DNA of 64,000 nt from Mesorhizobium sp. NZP2077 (GCF_013170805.1 NZ_CP051293.1:4036001-4100000); one strand, 5' to 3'; counted from the first letter of the stretch, positions 19,480 to 29,471 are shown. Notes: generated by a model from the sequence alone, not told the origin. Numbers and translations are program-made.

Positions 19480-20655
19480 ATGCTGGATTTCAGTTCGCTC
19501 CTGCTCGCAGCCGCGCTGTCGGGTACTTGCCTGGCCGTCACCATGTTCGCGATCTGGTTCACCGCGCCGCGGGCGCGTTTCGTGCTGACGGTGGCGTGCG
19601 GCATTCTCGTGCTTGTCGCGCATGTGATCCTGTTCTGGCGCTACACTAAGGAGCCTGATCCGCTGCTTTGCCAGATCGCGCTGGCGCTACTCAGCCTGGG
19701 CTTCCTGATCCTCTGCATTTCGGCCATGCAGTATCTCGGCGTACCGGACTACAGGCGCGCGGTCGTGCCGACACTTGCCGCCATGGCTGTCTGCGCGGCG
19801 GTGACCTTCGTCGGCCTTGACGGTATCGGCTTCGTGGTCACCTACACGACGGTGACCGTGCTGCTGTCGACGATCGGAGCCATGTTCTGGGTCAATGGCA
19901 GCCACGATCGCCGGATCCTGCTGGTGGTTTCGTTCCTGAGCGGCAGCTGTGCTGTGTCGTTCGCCCTTTGCGGCTTGGTACTGATGGCCAAGGGGCAATG
20001 GACGCTTGGCGCGGCGCCCGACAACTGGGCCGAACGTCTGAATTCCGTCGTGGCGGTGGCCTGCATGACGGGTCTCGGCGCCTTGACGCTGTCGCTGCAC
20101 CATCTGCAGGCGCAGATCGAGCTGAAGGCCGAGACGATGACCGATCCACTGACCGGCCTGATGAACCGTCGCGGGTTGACGTCGCTCTATGGCGAGCGGC
20201 CCTTCGGTCCCTTCATGGCGGTCGTCATGTTCGACCTCGATCACTTCAAGAGGACGAACGACGTCTACGGTCACCCCGTCGGAGACCAGGTCCTGTGCCG
20301 CTTCGCAGCCGTCATCAGGAAATATGCCAGGACGGGCGTCGACGCCTTTCGCCTGGGTGGCGAGGAGTTCGCCATCGTCATGTCGCGGATGACGGAAGAG
20401 CGGGCGCATGATCTCGCCAGCAAGATCGGCGTCGCCTTCGGCACCGATATCGTTGCCACCCCGCTCGGTCCGTTGCGCAGCACGGTCAGCGGCGGCATCG
20501 GCTTTGGCGGCGCCGACGGCAGCAGCCTCGATGAGGTGCTGGCCGAGGCGGACGCAGCACTCTACGCGGCCAAGCGCGCCGGCCGAAATTGCGTCATCAG
20601 TCATAAAAGGATGGGCAAGGCCGAACCGGTCAAGCCGGCCTTGCGCTCAGCATAG
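19480..20655 (+). CDS. Membrane-bound diguanylate cyclase (GGDEF)
   Basis: This 391-residue protein has about six membrane helices in residues 1-205, then a GGDEF domain (about 220-375) with DPLTGLMNRRG, FDLDHFKRTNDVYGHPVGD and the active site RLGGEEFAIV. It should make cyclic di-GMP from GTP. The inhibitory I-site is not canonical: the Arg nine residues before GGEEF is kept, but the Asp expected six residues before it is Val (RTGV instead of RxxD), so product inhibition may be weak. There is no EAL domain. It is monocistronic, and its stop lies six bases from the convergent gcvP stop. Confidence 0.9.
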   Translation: MLDFSSLLLAAALSGTCLAVTMFAIWFTAPRARFVLTVACGILVLVAHVILFWRYTKEPDPLLCQIALALLSLGFLILCISAMQYLGVPDYRRAVVPTLAAMAVCAAVTFVGLDGIGFVVTYTTVTVLLSTIGAMFWVNGSHDRRILLVVSFLSGSCAVSFALCGLVLMAKGQWTLGAAPDNWAERLNSVVAVACMTGLGALTLSLHHLQAQIELKAETMTDPLTGLMNRRGLTSLYGERPFGPFMAVVMFDLDHFKRTNDVYGHPVGDQVLCRFAAVIRKYARTGVDAFRLGGEEFAIVMSRMTEERAHDLASKIGVAFGTDIVATPLGPLRSTVSGGIGFGGADGSSLDEVLAEADAALYAAKRAGRNCVISHKRMGKAEPVKPALRSA

Positions 20656-20661
20656 AGCGGG

Positions 20662-23472
20662 CTACTCCGCCGCACCCAGATAGTCCGACAGCGGCGGGCA
20701 GGAGCAGACCAGGTTGCGGTCGCCGGCAACATTGTCGATGCGCGACACGGGCGGCCAGTACTTTGCCGCCGTGTCGGCGTCGCCGGCGGGATAGGCTGCT
20801 TCCAGGCGCGAGTAGGGGTGGGTCCATTGGCCGGCCAGCGCCTCGGCGGCGGTGTGCGGTGCGTTGACCAGCGGATTGTCGGCCAAAGGCCACTCGCCCT
20901 TCGCCACCTTGGCTGCCTCGCCGGCGATGGCAATCATCGCCTCGCAGAAGCGATCCAGTTCGCGCTTGGGTTCGGATTCGGTCGGCTCGACCATCAGCGT
21001 GCCGGCGACCGGAAACGACATGGTCGGCGCGTGGAAGCCGTAGTCGATCAGGCGCTTGGCGATGTCATCGACACTGATGCCGGCGCTTTCCTTGAGCACG
21101 CGAGTGTCGAGGATGCATTCATGCGCAATGCGACCGCTCCGGCCCTTGTAGAGCAGCGGGAAGTGCGGCGCGAGCCGTGTCGCCACATAGTTGGCCGAGA
21201 TGACGGCGGTCTCCGTTGCCTGCTTCAGGCCAGCCGCACCCATCATGCGGATGTACATCCAGGTGATAGGCAGGATGGAAGCGCTGCCGAACGGGGCTGC
21301 GGAGACGGCATGCGCCGAGCCCTCGGTGACATGTCCCGGCAGATAGGGTTTCAGGTGCGCCTTGACGCCGATCGGGCCGACGCCGGGGCCGCCGCCGCCA
21401 TGCGGGATGCAGAAGGTCTTGTGCAGGTTCATGTGGCAGACATCGGCGCCGATATCGGCGGGGCGGGCCAGCGCGACCAGCGCGTTGAGGTTGGCGCCGT
21501 CGAAATAGACCTGGCCGCCATGTTCATGGATGAGGGCGCAGAGGTGGCGCGCGCCTTCCTCGTAGACGCCGTGCGTCGAGGGATAGGTGAACATCAACGC
21601 GGCAAGGTTCTTCGAATGCTCGTTGGCCTTGGCCCGCATATCGTCCATGTCGATATTGCCGTCCTCCAGGCAGCGCACGACGACAACGCTCATGCCGGCC
21701 ATTGCAGCACTTGCCGGATTGGTGCCATGCGCGGAGGAGGGGATCAGGCAGACGGTGCGGTGGCCTTCACCGCGCGCGCGGTGATAGGCGCGGATGGCGA
21801 GCAGGCCGGCATATTCGCCCTGGCTACCGGCGTTGGGCTGCAGGCTGACCGCGTCGAAGCCGGTGATTTCCGAAAGCCAGCCTTCAAGCTCGCCGATCAT
21901 GGCACGGTAACCGGCCGAGTGCGCCGATGGTGCGAAGGGGTGCAGGTTGGCGATGCTTGGCCAGCTCACCGGCATCATTTCAGCCGCTGCGTTGAGCTTC
22001 ATGGTGCAGGATCCGAGCGGGATCATTGAGCGGTCGAGCGCCAGATCCTTGTCGGCCAGCCGGCGCAGCAAGCGCATCATGTCGGTTTCCGACTTGTTCT
22101 CATGGAAGACCGGCTGGGTCAGAAACTCTTTTCCACGCGGCTTGCCGGGTATTGTGCGGTCGGCTGAAGACTCGGCCTTGGCGCCGAACAGGGCCGCGAT
22201 CGCGTCGAGGTCGGCGTCGGTCGAGGTCTCGTCAAAGCTGATGCCGACATGGTCGGCGTCGAGGACGCGCAACAGCCGGCCTGTCTTTTCGGCAGCAGCC
22301 GCGATCGAAGCCGCCTTGCCTTTCGCCTCCACCGTCACCGTGTCGAAGCGGCTGGCGCCGAGCACCGAAACGCCCGCCGCTTTCAGGCCGCTTGCCAGAC
22401 GAGTGGCCAGGGCGTGGATGCGGGCGGCGATCGCCTGCAGCCCGGCGGGGCCGTGCCAGATGGCATAGGCGGTGGCCATATTGGCGAGCAGCGCCTGCGC
22501 GGTGCAGATGTTGGAGGTAGCCTTGTCGCGGCGGATATGCTGTTCGCGCGTCTGCAAGGCCAGGCGGTAGCCGGGACGCCCCTTGCTGTCGGTGGACTGG
22601 CCGACCAGCCGGCCGGGCATGAGGCGCGTCAGCCTGTCGGAAACGGCGCAATAGGCGGCATGCGGGCCGCCAAAGCCCATCGGCACGCCAAAGCGCTGCA
22701 TCGGACCGACGGCGATGTCGGCGCCGAGTTTCGCCGGGGCATCGGTCAGCGTCAGGCCAAGTGGGTCGGCGATGAAGACGACGATGGCGCCGGTGGCGCG
22801 GGCCTTGTCGATCGCGGCCTTGTGGTCGCCATAGACGCCAAAGGTGTCGGGCCAGGAAACGAGCAAAGCGGCCGTGTTGTCGTCGATTGTTTCGCCGTCG
22901 ATCTCGATGCCGAGCGGTTCGGCGCGGGTGCGCACGACATCCAGCGTCTGCGGATGCGGCGTGCCGGCAAGCGCTACCTTGGTGCGCTTGTCGCGGTGGT
23001 GGCGCAACGCGATACCGACCGCTTCGGCGACCGCGGTTGCCTCATCGAGCAGAGAGGCCGAAGCCACCGGCAGTCCGGTCAGTTCGGTGACCAGCGTCTG
23101 GAAGTTGAACAGCATTTCCAGACGGCCCTGGCTGATCTCGGCCTGATAGGGCGTGTAGGCTGTGTACCAGGCCGGATTCTCGAACAGATTGCGCTGGATG
23201 ACCGGCGGCACATGGACGCCGTGATAGCCGGCGCCGATGAAGCTCTTCAGCACGGTATTTCCAGCCATGATCGCCGACAATTCGGCCAGTGCTTCGGCTT
23301 CGCTGGCCGCCGCGGGCAGGACCAGCGGCACGTCGAGGCGAATCGATTGCGGTACGGCCTGGCTGATCAACGTCTCGACCGAGGGAACGCCGATCACCGC
23401 AAGCATGGCTCTGACATCGCTGACATCAGGACCGATATGGCGGGCCGAGAAAGGGGTAAGTGCTGCGCTCAT
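20662..23472 (-). CDS. gcvP: Glycine dehydrogenase (decarboxylating), P protein
   Basis: This 936-residue fused P protein, with both halves in one chain, decarboxylates glycine with pyridoxal phosphate and passes aminomethyl to GcvH. The N-terminal half has [17 protein letters not shown] and the [16 protein letters not shown] segment. The C-terminal half has the glycine-rich active-site region around the PLP lysine in [20 protein letters not shown]. It is the last gene of gcvT-gcvH-gcvP, 18 bases after gcvH, under the upstream glycine riboswitch. Confidence 0.97.
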   Translation of the reverse strand: MSAALTPFSARHIGPDVSDVRAMLAVIGVPSVETLISQAVPQSIRLDVPLVLPAAASEAEALAELSAIMAGNTVLKSFIGAGYHGVHVPPVIQRNLFENPAWYTAYTPYQAEISQGRLEMLFNFQTLVTELTGLPVASASLLDEATAVAEAVGIALRHHRDKRTKVALAGTPHPQTLDVVRTRAEPLGIEIDGETIDDNTAALLVSWPDTFGVYGDHKAAIDKARATGAIVVFIADPLGLTLTDAPAKLGADIAVGPMQRFGVPMGFGGPHAAYCAVSDRLTRLMPGRLVGQSTDSKGRPGYRLALQTREQHIRRDKATSNICTAQALLANMATAYAIWHGPAGLQAIAARIHALATRLASGLKAAGVSVLGASRFDTVTVEAKGKAASIAAAAEKTGRLLRVLDADHVGISFDETSTDADLDAIAALFGAKAESSADRTIPGKPRGKEFLTQPVFHENKSETDMMRLLRRLADKDLALDRSMIPLGSCTMKLNAAAEMMPVSWPSIANLHPFAPSAHSAGYRAMIGELEGWLSEITGFDAVSLQPNAGSQGEYAGLLAIRAYHRARGEGHRTVCLIPSSAHGTNPASAAMAGMSVVVVRCLEDGNIDMDDMRAKANEHSKNLAALMFTYPSTHGVYEEGARHLCALIHEHGGQVYFDGANLNALVALARPADIGADVCHMNLHKTFCIPHGGGGPGVGPIGVKAHLKPYLPGHVTEGSAHAVSAAPFGSASILPITWMYIRMMGAAGLKQATETAVISANYVATRLAPHFPLLYKGRSGRIAHECILDTRVLKESAGISVDDIAKRLIDYGFHAPTMSFPVAGTLMVEPTESEPKRELDRFCEAMIAIAGEAAKVAKGEWPLADNPLVNAPHTAAEALAGQWTHPYSRLEAAYPAGDADTAAKYWPPVSRIDNVAGDRNLVCSCPPLSDYLGAAE

Positions 23473-23490
23473 CGTTTTTAAGTCCTGTTA

Positions 23491-23859
23491 TCAGGCGATA
23501 TGGGCTTTGTAGGCGGCCTCATCCATGAGGCCGGCGAGCTGGCTTTCATCTGCAAGCTTCATCTTCCACAGCCAGCCGGCGCCGGTTGCGGCCGAGTTGA
23601 CCAGCGACGGGTCGGAGGACAGCGTGCCATTGGCTTCGGTGATCTCGCCATCGACCGGCGCATAGACATCCGAGGCCGCCTTGACGGATTCGACCACGAC
23701 GGCCGTATCGCCCTTGCTCAGCTTCTTGCCGATCTCGGGCAGCTCGACGAAAACGAGATCGCCGAGCTGCTCCTGCGCGTAGTCGGTGATGCCGACGGTG
23801 GCGATGCCGCCCTCGACGCGGAGCCATTCGTGATCTGATGTGAAATAGGTCGTTGCCAT
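23491..23859 (-). CDS. gcvH: Glycine cleavage system H protein
   Basis: This 122-residue lipoyl-carrier protein begins [18 protein letters not shown]. Its lipoylated Lys is in [20 protein letters not shown]. It shuttles aminomethyl between GcvP and GcvT. I take the ATG at 23859, since the AAAGGA site is well spaced for it and it gives the family's usual N terminus; an ATG three codons earlier (23868) overlaps the gcvT stop. It lies five bases after gcvT. Confidence 0.96.
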   Translation of the reverse strand: MATTYFTSDHEWLRVEGGIATVGITDYAQEQLGDLVFVELPEIGKKLSKGDTAVVVESVKAASDVYAPVDGEITEANGTLSSDPSLVNSAATGAGWLWKMKLADESQLAGLMDEAAYKAHIA

Positions 23860-23864
23860 TGAAT

Positions 23865-24962
23865 TCATCCTTTGCGGTAGCGATGAGGGGTGAAGGGCAG
23901 GGAACTGATATCGACGGGGATTTTCGTGCCGCGCACATCGGCGAACACCCGTGTGCCGGGCTTTGCCCGCGCTGCGGCGACATAGCCCATGGCGACCGGA
24001 TGGCCGGCCGAGGGACCAAAGCCACCCGATGTGACATGGCCGGCGGGATTGCCGTCGGCGTCGAACAGGGCAGTACCGGCGCGCACCGGCTGGCGGCCTT
24101 CCGGCTTAAGCCCGACGCGCTTCCACCACGGCCCTTGCGCAACCTTGCGCAGCACATCGGCGCCGATGAAAGAACCGGTCGCTCGCACTTCCTTGGGGAT
24201 CGCCCACATCAAGCCGGCGCTGGCCGGGTCGGTCTCCGGTGTGATGTCCTGGCCATGCAGGCAGAGCCCGGCCTCCAGCCGCAAGCTGTCGCGCGCGGCG
24301 AGGCCGATCCAGAGCACGCGTTCATCCTTGAGTAGCTTCGTGACCAAATCCCGCGCGGCGGCCTCCGGCAGGCCGATCTCGAAACCGTCCTCGCCGGTAT
24401 AGCCCGACCGGCTCATGAACCAGTTTTTTTGCGGCTCGACGCCGTGCATGAACAGTAGCGAGCCGGTCTCGATGCCGGCGCGGGAGAGTGCCGCCCAGGC
24501 TTCCGGACCCTGGATCGCCAGGAAAACGCGGTCGAGTGGCTCGACCTTGACATCGAAATCAGCGGCAAGCGCACGCAGATGCTTTTCGTCGGCGACGGCG
24601 TTGCCGGCATTGGCGACCACCATGAACCTGATATCGCCGAGGCGGGTGACGATCAGGTCGTCGAGGATGCCGGCATGCTCATTGAGGAAGAAGGACAGTT
24701 TGGATTGCGAGATTTCGAGCGCGCCAGCGTCCAGCGGACAGGCGCGGTTGAGCAGCGCAACCGCTTGCGGCCCGCTGACTTCGAACAGCTTCATATGCGA
24801 GATGTCGAAGAGGCCAGCGTGTTCGCGGGTGTGCAGATGTTCCTTCATGACGCCGGCCGGATAGGTCAGCGGCATCGACCAGCCGGCAAAGGCGCCAAAG
24901 CGCGCTCCGGCGGCTGCGTGGATATCTTCCAGGGGAAGGTGTTTGCTGTCGTCGCCCGTCAT
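23865..24962 (-). CDS. gcvT: Aminomethyltransferase, glycine cleavage T protein
   Basis: This 365-residue folate-dependent protein transfers the methylene group from aminomethyl-GcvH to tetrahydrofolate and releases ammonia. Visible are [20 protein letters not shown], the mid-region [17 protein letters not shown] and the C-terminal [20 protein letters not shown] lies just upstream of the ATG at 24962. It is the first gene of the operon, about 50 bases downstream of the glycine riboswitch. Confidence 0.96.
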   Translation of the reverse strand: MTGDDSKHLPLEDIHAAAGARFGAFAGWSMPLTYPAGVMKEHLHTREHAGLFDISHMKLFEVSGPQAVALLNRACPLDAGALEISQSKLSFFLNEHAGILDDLIVTRLGDIRFMVVANAGNAVADEKHLRALAADFDVKVEPLDRVFLAIQGPEAWAALSRAGIETGSLLFMHGVEPQKNWFMSRSGYTGEDGFEIGLPEAAARDLVTKLLKDERVLWIGLAARDSLRLEAGLCLHGQDITPETDPASAGLMWAIPKEVRATGSFIGADVLRKVAQGPWWKRVGLKPEGRQPVRAGTALFDADGNPAGHVTSGGFGPSAGHPVAMGYVAAARAKPGTRVFADVRGTKIPVDISSLPFTPHRYRKG

Positions 24963-25011
24963 GTCATCTCCAGAGTCGCACGCAATCGGCCGCTGATGGC
25001 GACCAGTCCGT

Positions 25012-25190
25012 GCCCCTCTGTCTGAAGCCTGAGAGACTCGCGCGGCCGGAACTCTGTCAGCGGCGCTTACACCTTCGGCGCGGGGGCAAGCCCCGACTTT
25101 CCAGAGTGTCTTTCCCGTCTACGGTTCTTTTGCCTGAGAGATTTCGGGCGATTTCCCCTTCGGCGGCAGCTCTCGCTGCTCTCTCCCGCA
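25012..25190 (-). promoter_or_regulatory. Tandem glycine riboswitch upstream of gcvT
   Basis: Read on the minus strand, two glycine aptamers follow each other. The first (about 25190-25100) has GGGAGAG, CCGCCGAAGGGG and ATCTCTCAGGCAAAAG. The second (about 25100-25012) has GCGCCGAAGGTG and GTCTCTCAGGC followed by ACAGAGGGG. These are the conserved joining and helix elements of the family. The 3' end lies about 50 bases before gcvT. Glycine binding should raise gcv operon expression, as for known examples. No clear stand-alone terminator lies between it and gcvT, so translational or anti-termination control cannot be told apart. Confidence 0.92.
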
Positions 25191-25394
25191 AACAGGTAGG
25201 ACTCAAAACCTCAAGTCCTCGACGCGACATCCATAGCCCGTCGGCGACACCTTGTCACCTCCCAGCGACATCAAAGGTGCGTCGTGCCGAAACGGAGTCA
25301 GGCAAGCCTTCGCTAACCACGCCGTTTGCCGGTTTTTCAAGACACTGCTGATAGAACAGGCCGATATAACGCTTTGGGGCGGACGGGGACGACA

Positions 25395-26396
25395 ATGGGC
25401 GAATTGATCATGAGCGCGCCGGTGGCGGGGCTGACCTCGAAGAATCGTATTGCCCCGGAAGATGTGGTGATGCTGCGCCGCGACGTGTTCGCCGACGGCG
25501 TGGTGACCCGAGGCGAGGCCGAGGCCCTGTTTGCGCTCGACCAGACGGCCAAGGACAAGTGCGCGGATTGGGCGCCGTTCTTCGTCGAGGCGGTGACCGA
25601 CTACATCGTCCATCAGGAAAAACCGTCCGGCTATATCTCGCAGGACAATGCCGACTGGCTGGTCCGCACCATCTCGCGCGACGGCATGGTCGACAGCCGC
25701 ACTGAACTCGAATTGCTGGTCCATGTGCTGGAAGAAGCAAGATCGTCGCCGAGCAAGCTTTGCGTCTATGCGCTGGAGCAGGTCGCCCATGCCGTCATCG
25801 ACGGCAAGGGGCCGCTGATGCTGGGTGGCGCGCTGGTGCCCGGACTGATCGCCAAGGCGGAAGTCGAGCTGCTGCGCCGCATCCTCCACGCCCATGGCGG
25901 CGACGGCAACATCGCCATCACACGGGGCGAGGCCGAAGTGCTGTTCCGGATCAACGAACAGACCGCCCAGGCCAAGAACGATCCGTCCTGGAACGATCTG
26001 TTCGTCAAGGCGATCGCCAATTTCGTCATGTGCTCGGCCGGCTATGAAGGGCCGACCCGCGACGTGGCGTTGCGCCAGGAGACCTTCCTCGAACATGCCG
26101 ATCCGGAAATCGGCGGCTTCTTCAGCCGCATGGTCTCCGGCGGCCTTGCCGGCATCATCGGGGCCTACCGGTCTCCGGACGACATCGAGGCCGAGTGGGA
26201 AGCCAAGAACAGGGCGGCAGAAGCCTTGGCCCGCCGTGCCGAAACGATCGATGCCGGCGAAGCCAAATGGCTGGTCGGACAAATCGGCGTGGACAGGCCT
26301 CTCCACGAGAACGAGCGCGCGCTGCTGACCCTGATCAAGCATGCCTCGCCAGAGATACATCCGGCGCTTAGGCCGCTGCTCGACAAGGTCGCCTGA
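25395..26396 (+). CDS. Internally duplicated cytoplasmic protein of unknown function
   Basis: This 333-residue protein has no signal peptide or membrane helix and no domain I can name with certainty. It is built from two related units. Unit 1 has MLRRDVFADGVVTRGEAEAL at about residues 26-45, WAPFFVEAV near 60 and NADWLVRTISRDG near 85-97. Unit 2 has LLRRILHAHGGDG at about 159-171 with TRGEAEVLF near 177-184, WNDLFVKAI near 199-207 and EAKWLVGQI near 289-297. Acidic DG...E patterns recall TerB-like folds. The start at ATG 25395 follows GACGGGGAC; an ATG at 25410 is possible. It is a single gene, divergent from the gcv riboswitch. Confidence 0.7.
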   Translation: MGELIMSAPVAGLTSKNRIAPEDVVMLRRDVFADGVVTRGEAEALFALDQTAKDKCADWAPFFVEAVTDYIVHQEKPSGYISQDNADWLVRTISRDGMVDSRTELELLVHVLEEARSSPSKLCVYALEQVAHAVIDGKGPLMLGGALVPGLIAKAEVELLRRILHAHGGDGNIAITRGEAEVLFRINEQTAQAKNDPSWNDLFVKAIANFVMCSAGYEGPTRDVALRQETFLEHADPEIGGFFSRMVSGGLAGIIGAYRSPDDIEAEWEAKNRAAEALARRAETIDAGEAKWLVGQIGVDRPLHENERALLTLIKHASPEIHPALRPLLDKVA

Positions 26397-26506
26397 AGAA
26401 CAAGCGTCCGCCTCGCGGCACCCCCTCTCGGTTTCGATAGGGTTCGTCGGCCATGAAACTCCTCTAGTGTCGGGCGGGGACGTCCACTCTCAGGGGAGAA
26501 CAACAC

Positions 26507-26935
26507 ATGACCATGCTTCGTAAGATGCTTGCGATTGCCTTTGTCGCTGGCCTTGGCTCGACAACGCTGGCCTTTGCCGGCGGGATGACGCCGCAACAAC
26601 AGGCTGACGCGCGCACGAAGGTCGAAACAGCCGTGGCGCTGGCCAACATCGCCAAGGCCGACAAGGACGGCGAGGCGATGCTCGTCGCTGCCAGAATGCT
26701 GGCCGAGGCCGGCCCGGTGGCCGAGCAGGGTGCCAAGATGAAGGACGGCAAGCCGACGCTGATGGACACCGGCAAGATGGCCAAAATGGCCAAGGAAATG
26801 GGCGCCGATGCCAAGAAGGCCGATGCCGTCGCCAGCATGGCGACGTCGAACGGCGAAACGGCGCGCAGCGATGGCTACTGGTACTACAGTTGCGATTCCT
26901 ACAACAACTGCCAGTGGATCTACGCCGGCTATTGA
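26507..26935 (+). CDS. Small exported protein with aromatic/Cys C terminus
   Basis: This 142-residue protein has a signal peptide (LRKMLAIAFVAGLGSTTLAF, cleavage near AFA-GG). The mature part is a Lys/Ala/Met-rich helical region with repeated LANIAKADK and GKMAKMAKEMGADAKKADA, followed by an unusual tail, YWYYSCDSYNNCQWIYAGY. The tail carries two Cys six residues apart and eight aromatics, and may form a small disulfide-closed surface. I do not recognise the family. GGGGAGA lies ahead of the start. It ends just before a tandem repeat and a strong terminator. Confidence 0.72.
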   Translation: MTMLRKMLAIAFVAGLGSTTLAFAGGMTPQQQADARTKVETAVALANIAKADKDGEAMLVAARMLAEAGPVAEQGAKMKDGKPTLMDTGKMAKMAKEMGADAKKADAVASMATSNGETARSDGYWYYSCDSYNNCQWIYAGY

Positions 26936-26937
26936 GC

Positions 26938-26975
26938 GGGGCCAGGGGGCTCAATCGGGGCCAGGGGGCTCAATC
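26938..26975. repeat. Two-copy 19-bp tandem repeat
   Basis: GGGGCCAGGGGGCTCAATC occurs twice with no gap (26938-26956 and 26957-26975), starting two bases after the stop of the exported-protein gene. It looks like a recent slippage or duplication in the 3' untranslated region. Confidence 0.9.
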
Positions 26976-26989
26976 ATAGCAGGCGGTCG

Positions 26990-27024
26990 TGATCGGCCCG
27001 TGGCCCCCGCGGGCCGATCATCAT
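26990..27024. terminator. Bidirectional rho-independent terminator
   Basis: An 11-bp perfect stem, TGATCGGCCCG pairing with CGGGCCGATCA around a 9-base loop, is followed on the plus strand by TCATTTTG. It lies between two convergent genes and can serve the exported-protein gene and, less strongly, the molybdopterin gene. Confidence 0.85.
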
Positions 27025-27036
27025 TTTGTGGCGAGG

Positions 27037-27828
27037 CTAGATGCCGCCATACCAGTCATAGCCACTGTCTTCCCAATAGCCGCCGCGACCACCGCCGACA
27101 TTGGCGAAGCCGTCGACCAGTTCGATCTTGTAGAGATACTTTGGCATCTTGTAGCCGAGCTGGCGCTCGACGCGGACGCGTAGTGGTGCGCCGTTTTCGA
27201 CCGGCAACGGCTTGCCGTTCAGGCCATAGGCCAGGATCGTCTGCGGGTGGCGGGCGTCGATCAGGTCGATCGTGCCGTAATATTTGATGTCGCCGGACAG
27301 GCTGCGGTCGATCGTGTCGAGGCAATGGAACATGACGTAGCGCGCCTGCGGCTTGACCACGGCCTGGTCGAGCAGCAGCGACAGCGGCGTGCCGGTCCAT
27401 TTGGCGATGCAGCTCCAGCCTTCGACGCAGTCGTGACGGGTTATCTGGGTCCGGCTTGGCATGTTCTGAAGCTGCTCGCGGGTCAGCGACAGCGGCTTTT
27501 CGACCAGGCCTGAGACTTCCAGCCGCCAGTCGGCAAAATTGTTGGCAAGCAGGCCCTTGTAGGTGTCATCGTCGGGCGCGGTGACGCCGTTCGGCCGCTG
27601 CGGCTGGCGGATATCGGCCTCGGTGAATTCCGGCGCCAACGCGTCGCGACCGGCAAGCAGGCGTTGCGCGCGATGTGTCAGGCCATTGGCGTTTTCGAGG
27701 AAACTGCGCAGGCCGCTGCCGATGCTGAGCTGGCTGTCGAAGGCGTCGCAGCCCGACAGCATGATGCCGGACGCGCCGAGGCTGGCTGCGGTCAGGAATT
27801 TCCGGCGGCTGATTTCGAATTTCGCCAT
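27037..27828 (-). CDS. Tat-exported molybdopterin-dependent oxidoreductase (sulfite oxidase/MsrP-like)
   Basis: This 263-residue protein begins with a twin-arginine signal (SRRKFLTAASLGASGIM). A sulfite-oxidase-type molybdopterin domain follows, with the probable Mo-ligand Cys in TRHDCVEGWSCIAKWTGTPL, then DLIDARHPQTILAYGLNGKP and RQLGYKMPKYLYKIELV. It acts in the periplasm; relatives include methionine-sulfoxide reductases and sulfite or nitrate-type oxidoreductases. The substrate is not shown. The start is the ATG at 27828 with GGAG eight bases upstream. It lies one base after the cytochrome b gene, which probably supplies electrons. Confidence 0.88.
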   Translation of the reverse strand: MAKFEISRRKFLTAASLGASGIMLSGCDAFDSQLSIGSGLRSFLENANGLTHRAQRLLAGRDALAPEFTEADIRQPQRPNGVTAPDDDTYKGLLANNFADWRLEVSGLVEKPLSLTREQLQNMPSRTQITRHDCVEGWSCIAKWTGTPLSLLLDQAVVKPQARYVMFHCLDTIDRSLSGDIKYYGTIDLIDARHPQTILAYGLNGKPLPVENGAPLRVRVERQLGYKMPKYLYKIELVDGFANVGGGRGGYWEDSGYDWYGGI

Positions 27829-27829
27829 G

Positions 27830-28711
27830 TCATGCACTCCTCTTGGTCGTCTTGTCGTCATGCGCGGGAGGATCGGTGCGATACCAGCCGGTGATAATCG
27901 AGCGCAGTTCGTTGATGGGGCCGGCGGCCAGGATCATCAGGATGTGGATGATGAAGAAGCCGACGAGCAACAGCATGACGGTGAAATGGATGGTGCGCGC
28001 CGTCTGCCGGCCGCCGAGCAGATCGTTGAGGAACGGCAGCACAGAATTCATGCTGGGCGACATTGCAAGGCCGGTGATGATCATCAGCGGCAACAGCACG
28101 AACAGCACTCCGCCATAAGCCATCTTCTGCAGCGTGTTGTATTCGCGTGTGTGGTGGAACTTCAGCTTGGCGTGGTCGATAATGTCCCGCGGCAGCCGCT
28201 TGAGGTCATCGAGGCGCGGGGCCAGATCGCGCCTGATATGGCCGTTGATCAGGCTGGCGACCAGCCAGACGATCAAGGTCGTCGTCAGGATCCAGGCGAA
28301 GAAGAAATGCACGACGCGGGCGGTGCCGAGATCATAGTAGGAAGGGATGGTCGCCCAGGACGGAAAACCGCGCGCCGTCTCGTTGCCGGCCGGACCCGAC
28401 CAGCCAAGCACGCCCGTCGTGTCGAAGCGGTGTCCGAAGATTTCGGTGTAACCGCGCGGACCGGCGTTGGTGTTTTCGGCGCCGATCTCGAAGATCGTGT
28501 TGTTGTAGCCGAAACCGGATTGCTTGCCGATATAGAGCTGCGGCCGGGCGTTGAAGATCTGCAGGCCGGAAAGCAGCATGAAAAACAACGAGATAGCCCA
28601 GATCCAATGCGTCAGCCGCGTCCAGCGCGACTGCCGGTAGATCAGCGTTTCGTCATTCGAATTGGGAACGCCCGGTCCAATTTCGGATTGGCTTCTGGCA
28701 ACCGATTCCAT
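27830..28711 (-). CDS. Cytochrome b561-type membrane partner of the molybdopterin enzyme
   Basis: This 293-residue inner-membrane protein has four helices and the expected heme-ligand histidines: RLTHWIWAISLFFMLLSGLQ, TARVVHFFFAWILTTTLIVW, FVLLPLMIITGLAMSP and HFTVMLLLVGFFIIHI. A periplasmic insertion lies between the first two helices. It should pass electrons between the quinone pool and the periplasmic molybdopterin protein encoded one base downstream. The pair forms a two-gene operon. Confidence 0.88.
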   Translation of the reverse strand: MESVARSQSEIGPGVPNSNDETLIYRQSRWTRLTHWIWAISLFFMLLSGLQIFNARPQLYIGKQSGFGYNNTIFEIGAENTNAGPRGYTEIFGHRFDTTGVLGWSGPAGNETARGFPSWATIPSYYDLGTARVVHFFFAWILTTTLIVWLVASLINGHIRRDLAPRLDDLKRLPRDIIDHAKLKFHHTREYNTLQKMAYGGVLFVLLPLMIITGLAMSPSMNSVLPFLNDLLGGRQTARTIHFTVMLLLVGFFIIHILMILAAGPINELRSIITGWYRTDPPAHDDKTTKRSA

Positions 28712-28808
28712 TTTGTTTCGTCTCCCGGCCTCGCGGCGTGACCTGCGCGTTCATTGTCCTCCTGATACGTCGCGATCCAAACCGATGTTTCATCCGATCA
28801 CGGATTTA

Positions 28809-29471
28809 TTATGGACCGCCCAGGCTGACGGCGAGATTGACGGCGGCGGCGACGATGACCGTGTTGAAGAAGAACGACAGGATCGAATGGACAAGCACGA
28901 CACAACGCATATGCGTGGTCGAGATGTTGGTGTCGGCGGTCTGCGCCGTCATGCCGATGACGGCCGAAAAATAGAGGAAATCCCAGCCTTCCGGCCGCTT
29001 GTCGCCTGGAAACAGCAATCCGCCGACCGGGATTTTCTTCTTGGTTTTGGTGTCGACCTCGTCGCCGTCCATCCAGTAGACATGGGCATAATGCAGCGCT
29101 GCCATGGCATGGATGGTGAACCAGCCGAGCGGGATCGACAGCAGCGCGAAGCCGAGTCCGACGGGATTGCCCTTGTCTTTCTGATTGATCAGCAGGAACA
29201 ACGAGACAACGGCAACGCCGACGACAACAAGCGTCACCGCGAAGATGACCAGCACCGGCAGGTCGGTGGAGCGCGCGTTCTTGCTCAGATATTTGCCGGT
29301 GAATGTCGGCATCTGGCTGACAACAAGAATCACGTAAGCGGCGAAAAATGCGTTGGCGCCGATCGAATAGGCGAGCGGGGCGTGCAGCAGCAACGCCACA
29401 ACAAGCACCACAGCCCCGAAGCAGGCCGACATTGCGAACAGCATGTGGCGTTGCACGGCATTCTCGGCCAT
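28809..29471 (-). CDS. DUF1345 family integral membrane protein
   Basis: This protein of about 220 residues has roughly five helices (FAMSACFGAVVLVVALLLH, FFAAYVILVVSQM, VLVIFAVTLVVVGVAVVSLF, LSIPLGWFTIHAMAALHYAH and a C-terminal pair). The conserved DUF1345 stretch LHYAHVYW and later GWDFLYFSAVIGMTAQTAD are present. The function is unknown in general. The ATG at 29471 has a GGTGGA site; a GTG at 29483 gives four more residues. It is monocistronic. Confidence 0.85.
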   Translation of the reverse strand: MAENAVQRHMLFAMSACFGAVVLVVALLLHAPLAYSIGANAFFAAYVILVVSQMPTFTGKYLSKNARSTDLPVLVIFAVTLVVVGVAVVSLFLLINQKDKGNPVGLGFALLSIPLGWFTIHAMAALHYAHVYWMDGDEVDTKTKKKIPVGGLLFPGDKRPEGWDFLYFSAVIGMTAQTADTNISTTHMRCVVLVHSILSFFFNTVIVAAAVNLAVSLGGP

